Shown here one piece after another: positions 7,840 to 15,857 of a stretch of 64,000 nt of DNA. The number at the start of each line of letters is the position of its first letter. Position 1 is the first letter of the stretch. Both the position numbers and the translations under genes were made by a program. The stretch lies in assembly GCA_000016765.1 (NCBI GenBank), contig CP000699.1, positions 4,281,501 through 4,345,500 on the forward strand. The letters are read 5' to 3'. The DNA comes from Rhizorhabdus wittichii RW1. GTDB taxonomy: Bacteria; Pseudomonadota; Alphaproteobacteria; Sphingomonadales; Sphingomonadaceae. The notes under the pieces are model-generated. The model was given only the letters and a program-made list of their open reading frames with translations, had not been told where the DNA came from and searched no databases.

Positions 7840-8358
7840 TCAGCGCGCCGCCATCGCGAGCGGGCCGAAGGAGCCGCCCTGGACATAGTTGAGGACGACC
7901 GGCACCCGGGTGACGCCATGGACGGTCACCTGCACCTTGTCGGGATTCGGCTTGCGCCGGAAGATCACGTCCATCAGCGACAGCTTCGGGTTGCCCGACA
8001 TGCCGCCGCCGTCGTTCATGCCGGTCTTGCCCGATCCGTCGACGTCGTGGCGGACCGAGACGGCATAATTGCCGTTGGCCGGAACGGGGACGCAGATGTC
8101 GGCCGCACCCGAGGCGGGCACCGGCACGTCGACCCGGCGCAGCCAGCTGCCCTTTTCGAAATAGCGGGTCGGATTGCCGCCATAGGATTGGACGCGGAGC
8201 ATGCCGGTGCGCTTCTTGAAGCCTTCGACATGGACCAGCATCGCGGGGCCGCTGCCCTCGCAGGCGGTCGCGTCGGGGCCGAGCATAGCTGCCCCTGCCG
8301 CGGCGGGCAGTGCCGCCACGAGCGAGAGTCCAACCATCCCAGCCACAAGTTTCGACAT
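7840..8358 (-). CDS. Secreted DUF2141 protein
   Basis: 172 residues with a signal peptide (MSKLVAGMVGLSLVAALPAAAGA) and a mature beta-rich domain containing YAVSVRHDVDGSGKTGMNDGG and a C-terminal VTVHGVTRVPVVLNYVQGG, typical of DUF2141. The open frame extends upstream to 8490, but the start at 8358 is preferred: it directly precedes the signal peptide and has an AGGAG Shine-Dalgarno about 10 bases upstream. First gene of the reverse operon with the lipid kinase and Tam41-like enzyme, and divergent from lptF. Molecular function of the family is unknown; a periplasmic or outer-membrane role in lipid trafficking or assembly is only a guess from context. Confidence 0.85.
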   Translation of the reverse strand: MSKLVAGMVGLSLVAALPAAAGAAMLGPDATACEGSGPAMLVHVEGFKKRTGMLRVQSYGGNPTRYFEKGSWLRRVDVPVPASGAADICVPVPANGNYAVSVRHDVDGSGKTGMNDGGGMSGNPKLSLMDVIFRRKPNPDKVQVTVHGVTRVPVVLNYVQGGSFGPLAMAAR

Positions 8359-8476
8359 GACCTCACTACTCCTGGAAGCTATAGCCATCCGCGAACGCAT
8401 GGCCGGCACCTCGCCCCCATGAGTCGGAAGGTGGGCTGCGATTGCGGCCAGAACATGGTCACGGGGCGTCGAAAAA

Positions 8477-9679
8477 TTGAGATTTGACACGCTGACCGAC
8501 CGCTATGTCGCCCGACTGATCGCCACGCCGCTGCTCGCGACGCTGGTGATCGCCGCGATGTTGCTGACCCTCGACAAGATGCTGCGGCTGTTCGACTTCG
8601 TCGTGTCGGAGGGCGGGCCGGTCAGCGTCGTCTGGCGGATGCTCGCCAATCTGATCCCGGAATATATGTCGCTCGGCATCCCGATCGGGCTGATGCTCGG
8701 CTGCCTGCTCGCCTTCCGCAAGCTGGCGCTGTCGTCCGAACTCGACGTGTTCCGGGCGGTGGGGATGAGCTACGGCCGGCTGCTCCGGGTGCCCTATTAT
8801 TATGCGGTCGCGCTCGCCCTCCTCAATCTCGCCATAGTCGGCTTCATCCAGCCTTATTCGCGCTACGCCTATGAAGGGCTGCGGTTCGAGCTGCGCTCGG
8901 GCGCGCTCGGCGCCTCGATCAAGGTCGGCGAGTTCACCAAGCTCGGCAAGCGGATGACGATCCGGGTCGAAAGCAGCCGCGAGGGCGGCCGCGAGCTGTC
9001 GGGCATCTTCGTGATGACCGAATCGAAGGACGGCAAGAGCCTGGCGGTGACCGCCGAGCATGGCCAGTTCCTGGCCACCGACGATCCCGACACGATCATC
9101 CTGCGGCTCCAGAAGGGCGTGCTCGTCCATGATGCGCCGCAGTTCAAGGAGCCGCGCGTGCTCCAGTTCGTCGGCCACGACCTGCCGATCGACCTGCCGA
9201 AGATGGAGGCGTTCCGCCAGCGCGGCGGCCGCGACCTCGAAATGACGATGCCCGAACTGGTGGTGACGGCGCACCAGGCGACCACGCCCGCCAAGCAGCG
9301 CGCCCAGTTCCGATCCGAATTCCACTTCCGGCTGGTCGAGGTGGCGACGATGTTCCTGCTGCCGATGCTGGCGCTGGCGCTGGCGGTGCCGCCCAAGCGA
9401 TCCTCGTCGGCGCTCGGCGTGTTCCTGTCGATCGTGATGATCGTCACCCAGCACAAGATCAACGAATATGCCGCCTCGGTCGCGGCGCTCGGCCGGATCG
9501 ATCCGCTGATCGCGCTGTGGGTGCCGTTCCTCGCCTTCGCCGCGCTGGTGTGGTGGATGTACCGCACGATCGCCCATGTGCCGGGCGGCCAGCCGATCGG
9601 CGCGCTCGAACGCGGCGCCGACAAGGCGGTCAAGTCGGTGCTGCGCTGGATCCGCCTGGGCCGGAAGGAGGCCGCATGA
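8477..9679 (+). CDS. LptF-type permease of an LPS-export-like ABC transporter
   Basis: A 400-residue YjgP/YjgQ-family permease: membrane helices at the N-terminus (LLATLVIAAMLLTLDKMLRLF, then MSLGIPIGLMLGCLLAF), a large periplasmic beta-jellyroll middle (about 130-270) and three C-terminal helices (MFLLPMLALALAVPP onward). It begins with TTG; no other standard start codon is available that keeps the first helix. It overlaps lptG by ATGA. Known LptF/LptG partners extract lipopolysaccharide from the inner membrane. The location inside a sphingolipid locus suggests cargo such as (glyco)sphingolipid. No ATPase, LptC or LptA gene lies in this window, so it must share them or use distant ones. Confidence 0.88.
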   Translation: MRFDTLTDRYVARLIATPLLATLVIAAMLLTLDKMLRLFDFVVSEGGPVSVVWRMLANLIPEYMSLGIPIGLMLGCLLAFRKLALSSELDVFRAVGMSYGRLLRVPYYYAVALALLNLAIVGFIQPYSRYAYEGLRFELRSGALGASIKVGEFTKLGKRMTIRVESSREGGRELSGIFVMTESKDGKSLAVTAEHGQFLATDDPDTIILRLQKGVLVHDAPQFKEPRVLQFVGHDLPIDLPKMEAFRQRGGRDLEMTMPELVVTAHQATTPAKQRAQFRSEFHFRLVEVATMFLLPMLALALAVPPKRSSSALGVFLSIVMIVTQHKINEYAASVAALGRIDPLIALWVPFLAFAALVWWMYRTIAHVPGGQPIGALERGADKAVKSVLRWIRLGRKEAA

Positions 9680-10770
9680 ACATCTCCTTCTTCGCGTCGC
9701 GGACCATGACCCTCTACATGGCCCGGATGTTCCTGGTGCGCTTCGCGGCGGTGCTGGCGGCGCTGGTGATCGTGCTGATGGCGCTCGACCTGCTCGGCGA
9801 ATCGGGCGACATCCTCGCCTATCCGGGCAATGGCGACGCGCAGCTCTGGCTCTACGTCACGCTGCGCACGCCGCAGATCATCGCCCGCTTCCTGCCCTTC
9901 GCGGCGCTGCTCGCGACGCTGATCACCTTCGTCACGCTGAACCAGAACAGCGAGATCATCTCGATGAAGGCGGCGGGCATCTCCGCCCACCAGATCCTGG
10001 CGCCGCTGGTGGTGGCCAGCCTGGGCGTCGGCATCGTCTCCTTCACCTTCAACGAGCGGGTGGTGGCGCGCGCGACCGCGACGCTGACCGCCTGGCAGGA
10101 CGCCGATTACGGCCCGATCCCGCGCGATCGCGGCATCGTCCCCAATATCTGGGTGCGCGACGGCGACGACCTGATCCACGCCACCGCGGTGCGCGGGCGA
10201 GGCGCGCAGGCGCGGCTCGACAGCGTCACCATCTACGACCGCGACGGCGGCCGGCTGATCTCGATCATCAAGGGCGAGCGCGCCGTCCAGGCCGCCGGCG
10301 GCTGGCGGATCACCGGCGCCAGCCGGTTCGACGTGGCCAAGGGCGTGACCCTCCGGCTCGCCGGCTTCGATTTCGCGAAGGGGGTGACGGCGGACCGCTT
10401 CACCCTGGCAAATGTCGATCCGGCGTCGAAGTCGATCGTCCAGCTCCGCACCGCGATCGCCGATCTCGACGCGGCCGGCCGGCCGACCGGGCCGCTGCGC
10501 GCGGGGCTGTGGCACAAGCTGTCGGGGCCGCTGTCGGCGGTGCTGATGCCGCTGCTGGCCGCGGTCGCCGCCTTCGGCCTCGCCCGGTCGGGCCATCTGT
10601 TCATCCGCGCGGTGATCGGCATGGCGCTCGGCTTCGCCTATTTCGTCGCCGACAATTTCGCGCTGGCGATGGGCAATCTCGGCGCCTATCCGCCCTTCCT
10701 CGCGGCCTGGGCGCCGTTCCTGCTGTTCCTGCTGATCGGCGAGACGGTGCTGATCCGGACCGAGGAATAG
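9676..10770 (+). CDS. LptG-type permease of an LPS-export-like ABC transporter
   Basis: 364 residues, second half of a permease pair. Seen: N-terminal helices (FLVRFAAVLAALVIVLMALDLL; IIARFLPFAALLATLITF), the conserved NSEIISMKAAGIS segment that couples LptG-type permeases to their ATPase, a periplasmic beta domain, and three C-terminal helices. The ATG overlaps the lptF stop (ATGA) with AAGGAGG just upstream, giving strong coupling. Most alphaproteobacteria encode an LptFG pair elsewhere near lptD; if so, this is a second set, which would support a separate lipid cargo. That second pair cannot be checked from this window. Confidence 0.88.
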   Translation: MNISFFASRTMTLYMARMFLVRFAAVLAALVIVLMALDLLGESGDILAYPGNGDAQLWLYVTLRTPQIIARFLPFAALLATLITFVTLNQNSEIISMKAAGISAHQILAPLVVASLGVGIVSFTFNERVVARATATLTAWQDADYGPIPRDRGIVPNIWVRDGDDLIHATAVRGRGAQARLDSVTIYDRDGGRLISIIKGERAVQAAGGWRITGASRFDVAKGVTLRLAGFDFAKGVTADRFTLANVDPASKSIVQLRTAIADLDAAGRPTGPLRAGLWHKLSGPLSAVLMPLLAAVAAFGLARSGHLFIRAVIGMALGFAYFVADNFALAMGNLGAYPPFLAAWAPFLLFLLIGETVLIRTEE

Positions 10771-10871
10771 CTTTTTCGACGCCATGCGGTCGCAAAAGCG
10801 CCGCATTGCCAATTCAGACCGCGATCCCATATGGGCCCCGGGTCGGGGCGGTTTTCGAATTCGAGGTTTGC

Positions 10872-11636
10872 GTGAAGCTGTCGGCCATCAAGCCCGCCTT
10901 CTGGGCGAAGGATCATCATCTCGACCGCATGACGCTGCGGGAGCTGTGGATCGCCTATTTCCAATATCCGGCGATCATCGGCTATCTGCTGTGCGCCGCG
11001 ATCGCGATCGGGCTGTTCTTCCGCTATCCGGCGCCGGTGCTGCCGACGGCGGTGGCGATCGCCGTCTCGGTCTTCGTCTATCCGCTGGTCTGGTACTGCC
11101 TGCACCGTTGGGTGCTGCACAGCCGCTGGATGTTCAAGGTGCCCTTCCTGGCGGCGACCTGGAAGCGCATCCATTATGATCATCACCAGGACCCGAACCG
11201 GCTCGAGATCCTGTTCGGCGCGCTCCACACCACCCTGCCGACGATCGCGCTCGCGACCGCCCCGATCGGCTATCTGATCGGCGGCCCCGGCGCCGCGCTG
11301 GCGGCCTTCGCGACTGGCCTGATCACGACCTGCGTCTACGAATTCTTCCACTGCATCCAGCACCTCGCCTACAAGCCGAAGCGCAAGTGGGTGATGGAGA
11401 TGAAGGCGCGCCACATGGCCCATCATTTCCATGACGAGCGCGGCAATTACGGCATCACCAACTATTTCTGGGACAAGCTCTTCCGCACCTATTACGAGCG
11501 GATCGACAAGGACAAGAAGAGCGAGACGGTGTTCAACCTCGGCTATACGCCCGAGGTGGCGGAGCGTTATCCCTGGGTGGCGCGCCTGTCGGGCGGGGTC
11601 GCCGTCGGCCATCCGAGCCAGCGCATCCCGCACTGA
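10872..11636 (+). CDS. FA2H/Scs7-like fatty acid (ceramide) 2-hydroxylase, di-iron membrane enzyme
   Basis: 254 residues with four hydrophobic segments and the histidine clusters of the fatty-acid hydroxylase superfamily: HRWVLH, HYDHHQDPNR, FFHCIQHLAYKP and MKARHMAHHFHDERGNYGI, then FWDKLFRTYYE. The HHFHDERGNYGITNYFWD arrangement is close to eukaryotic FA2H/Scs7, which 2-hydroxylate the N-acyl chain of ceramides. Established knowledge: Sphingomonas glycosphingolipids carry 2-hydroxymyristate. The inferred job is therefore 2-hydroxylation of the ceramide acyl chain. A GTG start at 10872 with CGAGG upstream is chosen; the open frame continues upstream through lptG in another frame. The stop overlaps the next ATG by one base (TGATG). 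Confidence 0.85.
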   Translation: MKLSAIKPAFWAKDHHLDRMTLRELWIAYFQYPAIIGYLLCAAIAIGLFFRYPAPVLPTAVAIAVSVFVYPLVWYCLHRWVLHSRWMFKVPFLAATWKRIHYDHHQDPNRLEILFGALHTTLPTIALATAPIGYLIGGPGAALAAFATGLITTCVYEFFHCIQHLAYKPKRKWVMEMKARHMAHHFHDERGNYGITNYFWDKLFRTYYERIDKDKKSETVFNLGYTPEVAERYPWVARLSGGVAVGHPSQRIPH

Positions 11637-12784
11637 TGTCGCTCGTCATCCGTCCCATTGCCGGAAAGGCGGACCGCAAGCGCTTCGTCGAGTTGGCCTA
11701 TGCCCTCAACGCGAAGGACCCGAACTGGGTGCCGCCGCTCCGGGTCGAGGCGCTCGAGCTGATCACGCCGGGCAAGAACCCCTTCTACGAACATGCCGAG
11801 CAGCAGCTCTTCCTGGCCGAGCGCGGCGGCAAGCCGGTGGGGCGGATCTCGGCGCATTTCGACCGGCTGTGGCATGCGATGCCGGCCGAGCAGGGCGGCG
11901 GCCCCGGCATCGGCAATTGGGGCCTGCTCGAGGCGGCCGACCAGGAGGTCGCGACCGCGCTGATCGCCCAGGCGGAGCAATGGCTGCGCGACAAGGGCAT
12001 GACCAGCGTCATGGCGCCGCTGAGCTGCTCGATCTGGGAGGAGCCGGGCCTGCTCGTCCAGGGGCACGACCATCCGCCGACGGTGATGATGGGGCACGAC
12101 AACCCCGCCTATCAGGGCTGGATCGAGCCGCTCGGCTACAAGGGGATCAAGGATCTCCTGACCTATGATCTCGACATCATCCAGGATTTCCCGCCGCTCG
12201 TTCAGCGGATCGTCAGCTCGGGCGAGCGCAACGCGCGCATCCGCATCCGCAAGGTCGACAAGAGCCGCTTCGACGAGGAAGCCCAGCTGATCCTGTCGAT
12301 CCTCAACGATGCCTGGTCGGACAATTGGGGCTTCGTGCCCATCACCCCGGCCGAGATCGCCTATACCGGCAAGAAGCTGAAGCCGATCGTGTTCGAGGAC
12401 CTGATCCGCGTCGCGGAGGTCGACGGCGAGCCGGTCGCCTTCATGATGACCTGGCCCGACCTCAACGAGCTGATGGCCGATCTCGACGGGCGACTCTTCC
12501 CCTTCAACTGGGCCAGGCTGCTGTGGCGGCTGCGCAAGCCGCAGGTGAAGACGATGCGCGTGCCGCTGATGGGCGTCGTCAAGAAGCTGCAGGCGACCCG
12601 CCTCGCCAGCCAGCTCGCCTTCATGATGATCGAATATATCCGCCGCGATTCGGTCGCCAACTATGGCGCGACCCGCGGCGAGATCGGCTGGATCCTCGAG
12701 GACAACCAGGGGATGCGCTCGATCGCGGAGACGATCGACAGCCGGGTCAACAAGACCTATCGGATCTACTCCAAGGATCTTTGA
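11636..12784 (+). CDS. GNAT-fold acyltransferase, probable bacterial ceramide synthase (bCerS)
   Basis: 382 residues, soluble. The N-terminal half (IRPIAGKADRKRFVELAY, DPNWVPPLR, KNPFYEHAEQQLFLAERGG then VGRISAH) and central segments such as WGLLEAADQEVA and YDLDIIQDF are typical of a large GNAT-related family long annotated as N-acetyltransferase or dATP pyrophosphohydrolase. Established knowledge: the Caulobacter bacterial ceramide synthase is a GNAT-family protein encoded in the spt neighbourhood. Its position here, one base overlapping an FA2H-like gene, fits N-acylation of the sphingoid base. The family is clear; assignment as bCerS is inference from context. Confidence 0.72.
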   Translation: MSLVIRPIAGKADRKRFVELAYALNAKDPNWVPPLRVEALELITPGKNPFYEHAEQQLFLAERGGKPVGRISAHFDRLWHAMPAEQGGGPGIGNWGLLEAADQEVATALIAQAEQWLRDKGMTSVMAPLSCSIWEEPGLLVQGHDHPPTVMMGHDNPAYQGWIEPLGYKGIKDLLTYDLDIIQDFPPLVQRIVSSGERNARIRIRKVDKSRFDEEAQLILSILNDAWSDNWGFVPITPAEIAYTGKKLKPIVFEDLIRVAEVDGEPVAFMMTWPDLNELMADLDGRLFPFNWARLLWRLRKPQVKTMRVPLMGVVKKLQATRLASQLAFMMIEYIRRDSVANYGATRGEIGWILEDNQGMRSIAETIDSRVNKTYRIYSKDL

Positions 12785-12836
12785 GGGCCGCCATCCGGGC
12801 GCGGCCGTCATCCACGCGAACCGGATCGGAGGGACC

Positions 12837-13469
12837 GTGCCTCTTCACAGCTGGTGGCTTTTCGTCTGCGCGACCTTCGTGATCTCGGCGATACCGGGTC
12901 CGAACATGCTCCATGTGATGACGCAGAGCATGCGCCACGGCTTCCGCCGGGCGTTCTTCACCATGGCGGGCTGCCTGCTCGCGCTGCTCGGCCTGTTCGG
13001 CCTGTCGGCGATGGGGATGAGCGCGCTGATCGCGGCGGTGCCGCAGCTCCTGACCGTGATCAAGGTGGTCGGCGCGGCCTATCTGATCTGGATCGGCATC
13101 AAGGCCTGGCGCGACGACAGCCCGCCGATCGACATCGACGCCGGCGCCGCGGAGCTGCACGGCCGGACGGCGGGCGAGCTGTTCCGCGCGGGCATGCTGA
13201 TCAGCCTCAGCAACCCCAAGGCGCTGATCTTCGCCGCCGCCTTCTTCCCCCAGTTCGTCAGCCCGGCGCTGCCGAAGGCGCCGCAGTTCGCGGTCCTGCT
13301 CGCCACCTTCGTGGTGATCGAGGGCGGCTGGTATCTGACCTATGCGACCGGCGGCCGGACGCTGGCGCGCTATCTGCGCCGCGCCGAATGGCAGCGCCAG
13401 GTCGGCCGGGTGAGCGGCGCGCTGTTCGTCCTCTTCGGCCTGTCGCTGCTGGCGTGGCGCGAGCGATAA
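12837..13469 (+). CDS. LysE/RhtB-family amino acid exporter
   Basis: 210 residues with six predicted membrane helices. Starts with LHSWWLFVCATFVISAIPGPNML, the classic LysE/RhtB opening (AxxPGPNML), followed by the MTQSMRHGFRRAF loop, LISLSNPKALIFAAAFFPQF (conserved NPK segment) and a C-terminal helix. The GTG at 12837 is chosen because GGAGGG sits 4-9 bases upstream and the protein start matches the family. Family members export amino acids or homoserine lactones; the substrate cannot be read from the sequence. It lies 10 bases upstream of the DUF1244 gene, probably in one transcript. Confidence 0.9.
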   Translation: MPLHSWWLFVCATFVISAIPGPNMLHVMTQSMRHGFRRAFFTMAGCLLALLGLFGLSAMGMSALIAAVPQLLTVIKVVGAAYLIWIGIKAWRDDSPPIDIDAGAAELHGRTAGELFRAGMLISLSNPKALIFAAAFFPQFVSPALPKAPQFAVLLATFVVIEGGWYLTYATGGRTLARYLRRAEWQRQVGRVSGALFVLFGLSLLAWRER

Positions 13470-13479
13470 GGAGAATGAG

Positions 13480-13776
13480 ATGACCATCGACGACATCGAC
13501 GACAAGCATGCCGCCGCGGCTTTCCGCCGGCTGGTCCGCCACCTCCAGCATCGCGACGACGCGCAGAATGTCGACCTGATGGGGCTGGCCGGCTTCTGCC
13601 GCAACTGCCTGTCCGACTGGCTGGCCGAGGCGGCGGGCGGCGCGATCGACAAGGACGCGGCGCGCGAGGCGGTCTACGCCATGCCCTATTCGCAATGGAA
13701 GGCGAAGCAGCCGCCCGCCACCGCCGAGCAGCTCGCCCGGATGGACGCGAGCGTGGCGAAGAACAAGGCGGGCTGA
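13480..13776 (+). CDS. DUF1244 family protein
   Basis: 98 residues, no signal or membrane segment. The conserved core is FRRLVRHLQHRDDAQNVDLM and GFCRNCLSDWL, with the CRNCL cysteine pair, then EAVYAMPYSQWKAKQ, all diagnostic of DUF1244. A good Shine-Dalgarno (AAGGAG) lies about 8 bases before the ATG. The family is widespread in Proteobacteria as a small stand-alone protein of unknown function; the paired cysteines suggest metal binding or redox but this is not shown. Convergent with exonuclease III, separated by one base. Confidence 0.9.
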   Translation: MTIDDIDDKHAAAAFRRLVRHLQHRDDAQNVDLMGLAGFCRNCLSDWLAEAAGGAIDKDAAREAVYAMPYSQWKAKQPPATAEQLARMDASVAKNKAG

Positions 13777-13777
13777 G

Positions 13778-14554
13778 TCAGCGCAGCGTGATCCAGGTCG
13801 GCGCGTGGTCGCTGGCCTTCTCCAGCGCGCGGGTGTCCTTGTCGACCCCGGCGCCGGTCAGCCGGTCGGCGGCGGCGGGGCTCAGCATCAGATGGTCGAT
13901 GCGGAAGCCGGCGTCGCGCTGCCAGGCGCCGGCCTGATAGTCCCAGAAGGTGTAGACCGGCCCGTGCGGATGGATCGTCCGTACCGCGTCGGTCCAGCCC
14001 GCGTTGCACAGCCGGCGGAAGGCGGCGCGGCTCTCGGGCTGGGTCAGCGCGTCGCTCGCCATCGCCCGTTCGGAGAAGACGTCGTCGGTCGACGGGGTCG
14101 GGATGACGTTATAGTCGCCGGCCAGCACCACCGGCATCTCGCCCGCCCACAGATCGGCGGCATGGTCGATCAGCCGGTCGAACCAGGCGAGCTTGTAATC
14201 GAACTTCGGGCCCGGCGCCGGATTGCCATTGGGCAGGTAGATCGAGGCGACGACCACGCCGTTCACCTCCGCCTCGATATAGCGGCTGTGGCTGGGATCG
14301 GGATCGTCGGGCAGGCCCTTGCGCCGCTCGACCGGTTGCGCCCCCTTGGCGAGGATCGCGACGCCGTTGAAGCCCTTCTGCCCGTGCCAGATCGCCCCAT
14401 AGCCGGCGGCCTCGATCTCGGCGATCGGGAAGGTCTCGTCGGAGGTCTTGATCTCCTGCAGGCAGGCGACGTCGGGCGCCTTCTGCTCGAGCCATTCGAC
14501 GAGGCGGGGGAGACGGGCCTTGATCCCGTTGATGTTGAAGGTCGCGATCTTCAT
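13778..14554 (-). CDS. xth: Exodeoxyribonuclease III
   Basis: 258 residues of the endonuclease/exonuclease/phosphatase fold. Seen in order: MKIATFNINGIKARL (metal-site Asn), CLQEIKT (catalytic Glu), YLPNGN, VVLAGDYNVIPT (Asp and Asn of the active site), FRIDHLMLSP and the terminal SDHAPTW with the catalytic Asp-His. All catalytic positions are intact. XthA is an AP endonuclease and 3'-5' exonuclease in base-excision repair. The start at 14554 is preferred because homologues begin at MKIATFN, although the frame is open 13 codons further. Confidence 0.96.
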   Translation of the reverse strand: MKIATFNINGIKARLPRLVEWLEQKAPDVACLQEIKTSDETFPIAEIEAAGYGAIWHGQKGFNGVAILAKGAQPVERRKGLPDDPDPSHSRYIEAEVNGVVVASIYLPNGNPAPGPKFDYKLAWFDRLIDHAADLWAGEMPVVLAGDYNVIPTPSTDDVFSERAMASDALTQPESRAAFRRLCNAGWTDAVRTIHPHGPVYTFWDYQAGAWQRDAGFRIDHLMLSPAAADRLTGAGVDKDTRALEKASDHAPTWITLR

Positions 14555-14598
14555 GCGGCGGGGATAGCGTGCCCGGAGGCGTCCGTCATCCATCTTGG

Positions 14599-14686
14599 GT
14601 CATCCCGGCGGAGGCCGGGATCTCGGGAGAGAGGAGAAGAGGTCGAGGCAGGAGCCTCCCGAGATTCCGGCCTCCGCCGGAATGAC
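14599..14686. repeat. Imperfect inverted repeat between xth and erpA
   Basis: Bases 14599-14629 (GTCATCCCGGCGGAGGCCGG followed by GATCTCGGGAG) are nearly complementary to 14655-14686; the few differences still leave a long stem. Each arm has its own small hairpin around GGCGGAGGCC. The same arm sequence occurs at 36112-36193, so this is a dispersed family rather than a one-off terminator. It sits 3' of erpA's upstream gene and before xth on the reverse strand, in the only gap between them. Confidence 0.8.
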
Positions 14687-14694
14687 GGTCGCCG

Positions 14695-15030
14695 TCAGAC
14701 CGAGAAGCTCGAACCGCAGCCGCAGCCCGACGCGGCGTTGGGATTGGTGACGCGGAACGCCGCGCCGCCCAGCGATTCGACATAGTCGACCGCCCCGCCG
14801 CGCACGAGGTCGAGGCTCATCGGGTCGACCACCAGCGTCACGCCGTCGCGGGTCGCGACGGTGTCGTCTTCGGCCGGGGCATCGGCGAGTTCGAATTTGT
14901 ACTGGAAACCGGCGCAGCCGCCGCCGTCGATCGCGAGCCGCAAGATGGCGGGCTTGCCGGTCTTGCCGGCGATCAGGGCGACCCGCGCCGCGGCGGAGGG
15001 GGTCAGGTCGATGTCGGGCGTCGCGTCCAT
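14695..15030 (-). CDS. erpA: A-type iron-sulfur carrier (ErpA/IscA family)
   Basis: 111 residues. The HesB/IscA fold is marked by DLTPSAAARV at the N-terminus, GGGCAGFQYKFE with the first cluster cysteine, and the C-terminal SGCGCGSSFSV with the two other cysteines. These three cysteines hold a Fe-S cluster for transfer to apoproteins. Length and C-terminus match alphaproteobacterial ErpA/IscA-like proteins. No isc or suf genes are adjacent, which fits ErpA better than IscA, but the distinction is not certain. Separated from xth by a palindromic repeat. Confidence 0.92.
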   Translation of the reverse strand: MDATPDIDLTPSAAARVALIAGKTGKPAILRLAIDGGGCAGFQYKFELADAPAEDDTVATRDGVTLVVDPMSLDLVRGGAVDYVESLGGAAFRVTNPNAASGCGCGSSFSV

Positions 15031-15102
15031 GACATCAAGATAGGGAGGAAAGCGGCCACCGACAATCGCCGGCGGTCGATTCTCTTGTTCCCGAGGGGGA
15101 GA

Positions 15103-15792
15103 TCAGTTCTCGGGACCGCCCTGGGCGATGTCCGAATTCTGCTCATTGACGGCCATGATGTAGTTGGCCGACTGCAGGAACGGCACCGGGTTGACGGCGC
15201 GGCCGTCGATGCGGACCTCGTAATGGAGGTGGTTGCCGGTCGAACGGCCGGTCGAGCCGACATAGCCGATCAGGTCGCCGCGCTTGATCCGCTGGCCCGG
15301 ATGGGCGGCGATGCGCGACATGTGGCCGTAGCGGGTCGAGATGCCCTTGCCATGCTCGATCTCGACCATGTTGCCATAGCCGCCGAACCATTCGGCGCGA
15401 TCGACCATGCCGTCGGCGGTCGCGTAGATCGGGGTACCGCTGGGCGAAGCGAGGTCGATGCCGGCATGCATCGCGGCCGACCCGGCGAACGGATCGGAGC
15501 GGACGCCGAAGGCGCTCGAGAAGGTGAACTTGGCGATCGGCAGGATCGACGGGATCGAGATCGCGCCGGTGCTCGCGACGTTGACGGTGTCCAGCTTCTT
15601 CCACGACTGGAAGATCGCCTGGAACTGCGCGGCGGCCTGGGCGTTGGGGGTGGGATCGCCGTCCTGGGCCAGGGCGGGCGCGGCCGACGCCGTCAGCAGC
15701 AGCGCTGCGGCGAATGCCTTCGCATTGCCCTTTGCGGGCATGCGGGCAAACAGGCGCCGAAGCGTCGGAAGAACAGTAGCAAGGAAGAGCAT
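15103..15792 (-). CDS. M23 (LytM/lysostaphin-type) peptidase, secreted
   Basis: 229 residues. A basic N-terminus followed by a hydrophobic signal segment (AFAAALLLTASAAPALAQ) predicts export. The peptidase domain holds the zinc motifs AAMHAGIDLASPSGTPIYAT (H and D), GYGNMVEIEHG and TGNHLHYEVRIDG (HxH), all intact. Such enzymes cut peptidoglycan cross-bridge peptides, though some act only as amidase activators. No coiled coil of the EnvC type is present. GGGAATT precedes the chosen ATG. It is followed by a 65-base gap to the DUF455 gene. Confidence 0.92.
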   Translation of the reverse strand: MLFLATVLPTLRRLFARMPAKGNAKAFAAALLLTASAAPALAQDGDPTPNAQAAAQFQAIFQSWKKLDTVNVASTGAISIPSILPIAKFTFSSAFGVRSDPFAGSAAMHAGIDLASPSGTPIYATADGMVDRAEWFGGYGNMVEIEHGKGISTRYGHMSRIAAHPGQRIKRGDLIGYVGSTGRSTGNHLHYEVRIDGRAVNPVPFLQSANYIMAVNEQNSDIAQGGPEN

Positions 15793-15857
15793 AATTCCCC
15801 CGACATCGGAACATTTGCCCGAACCGGATCGCCCGGTCGGACCCTGTTGCGCCGACG

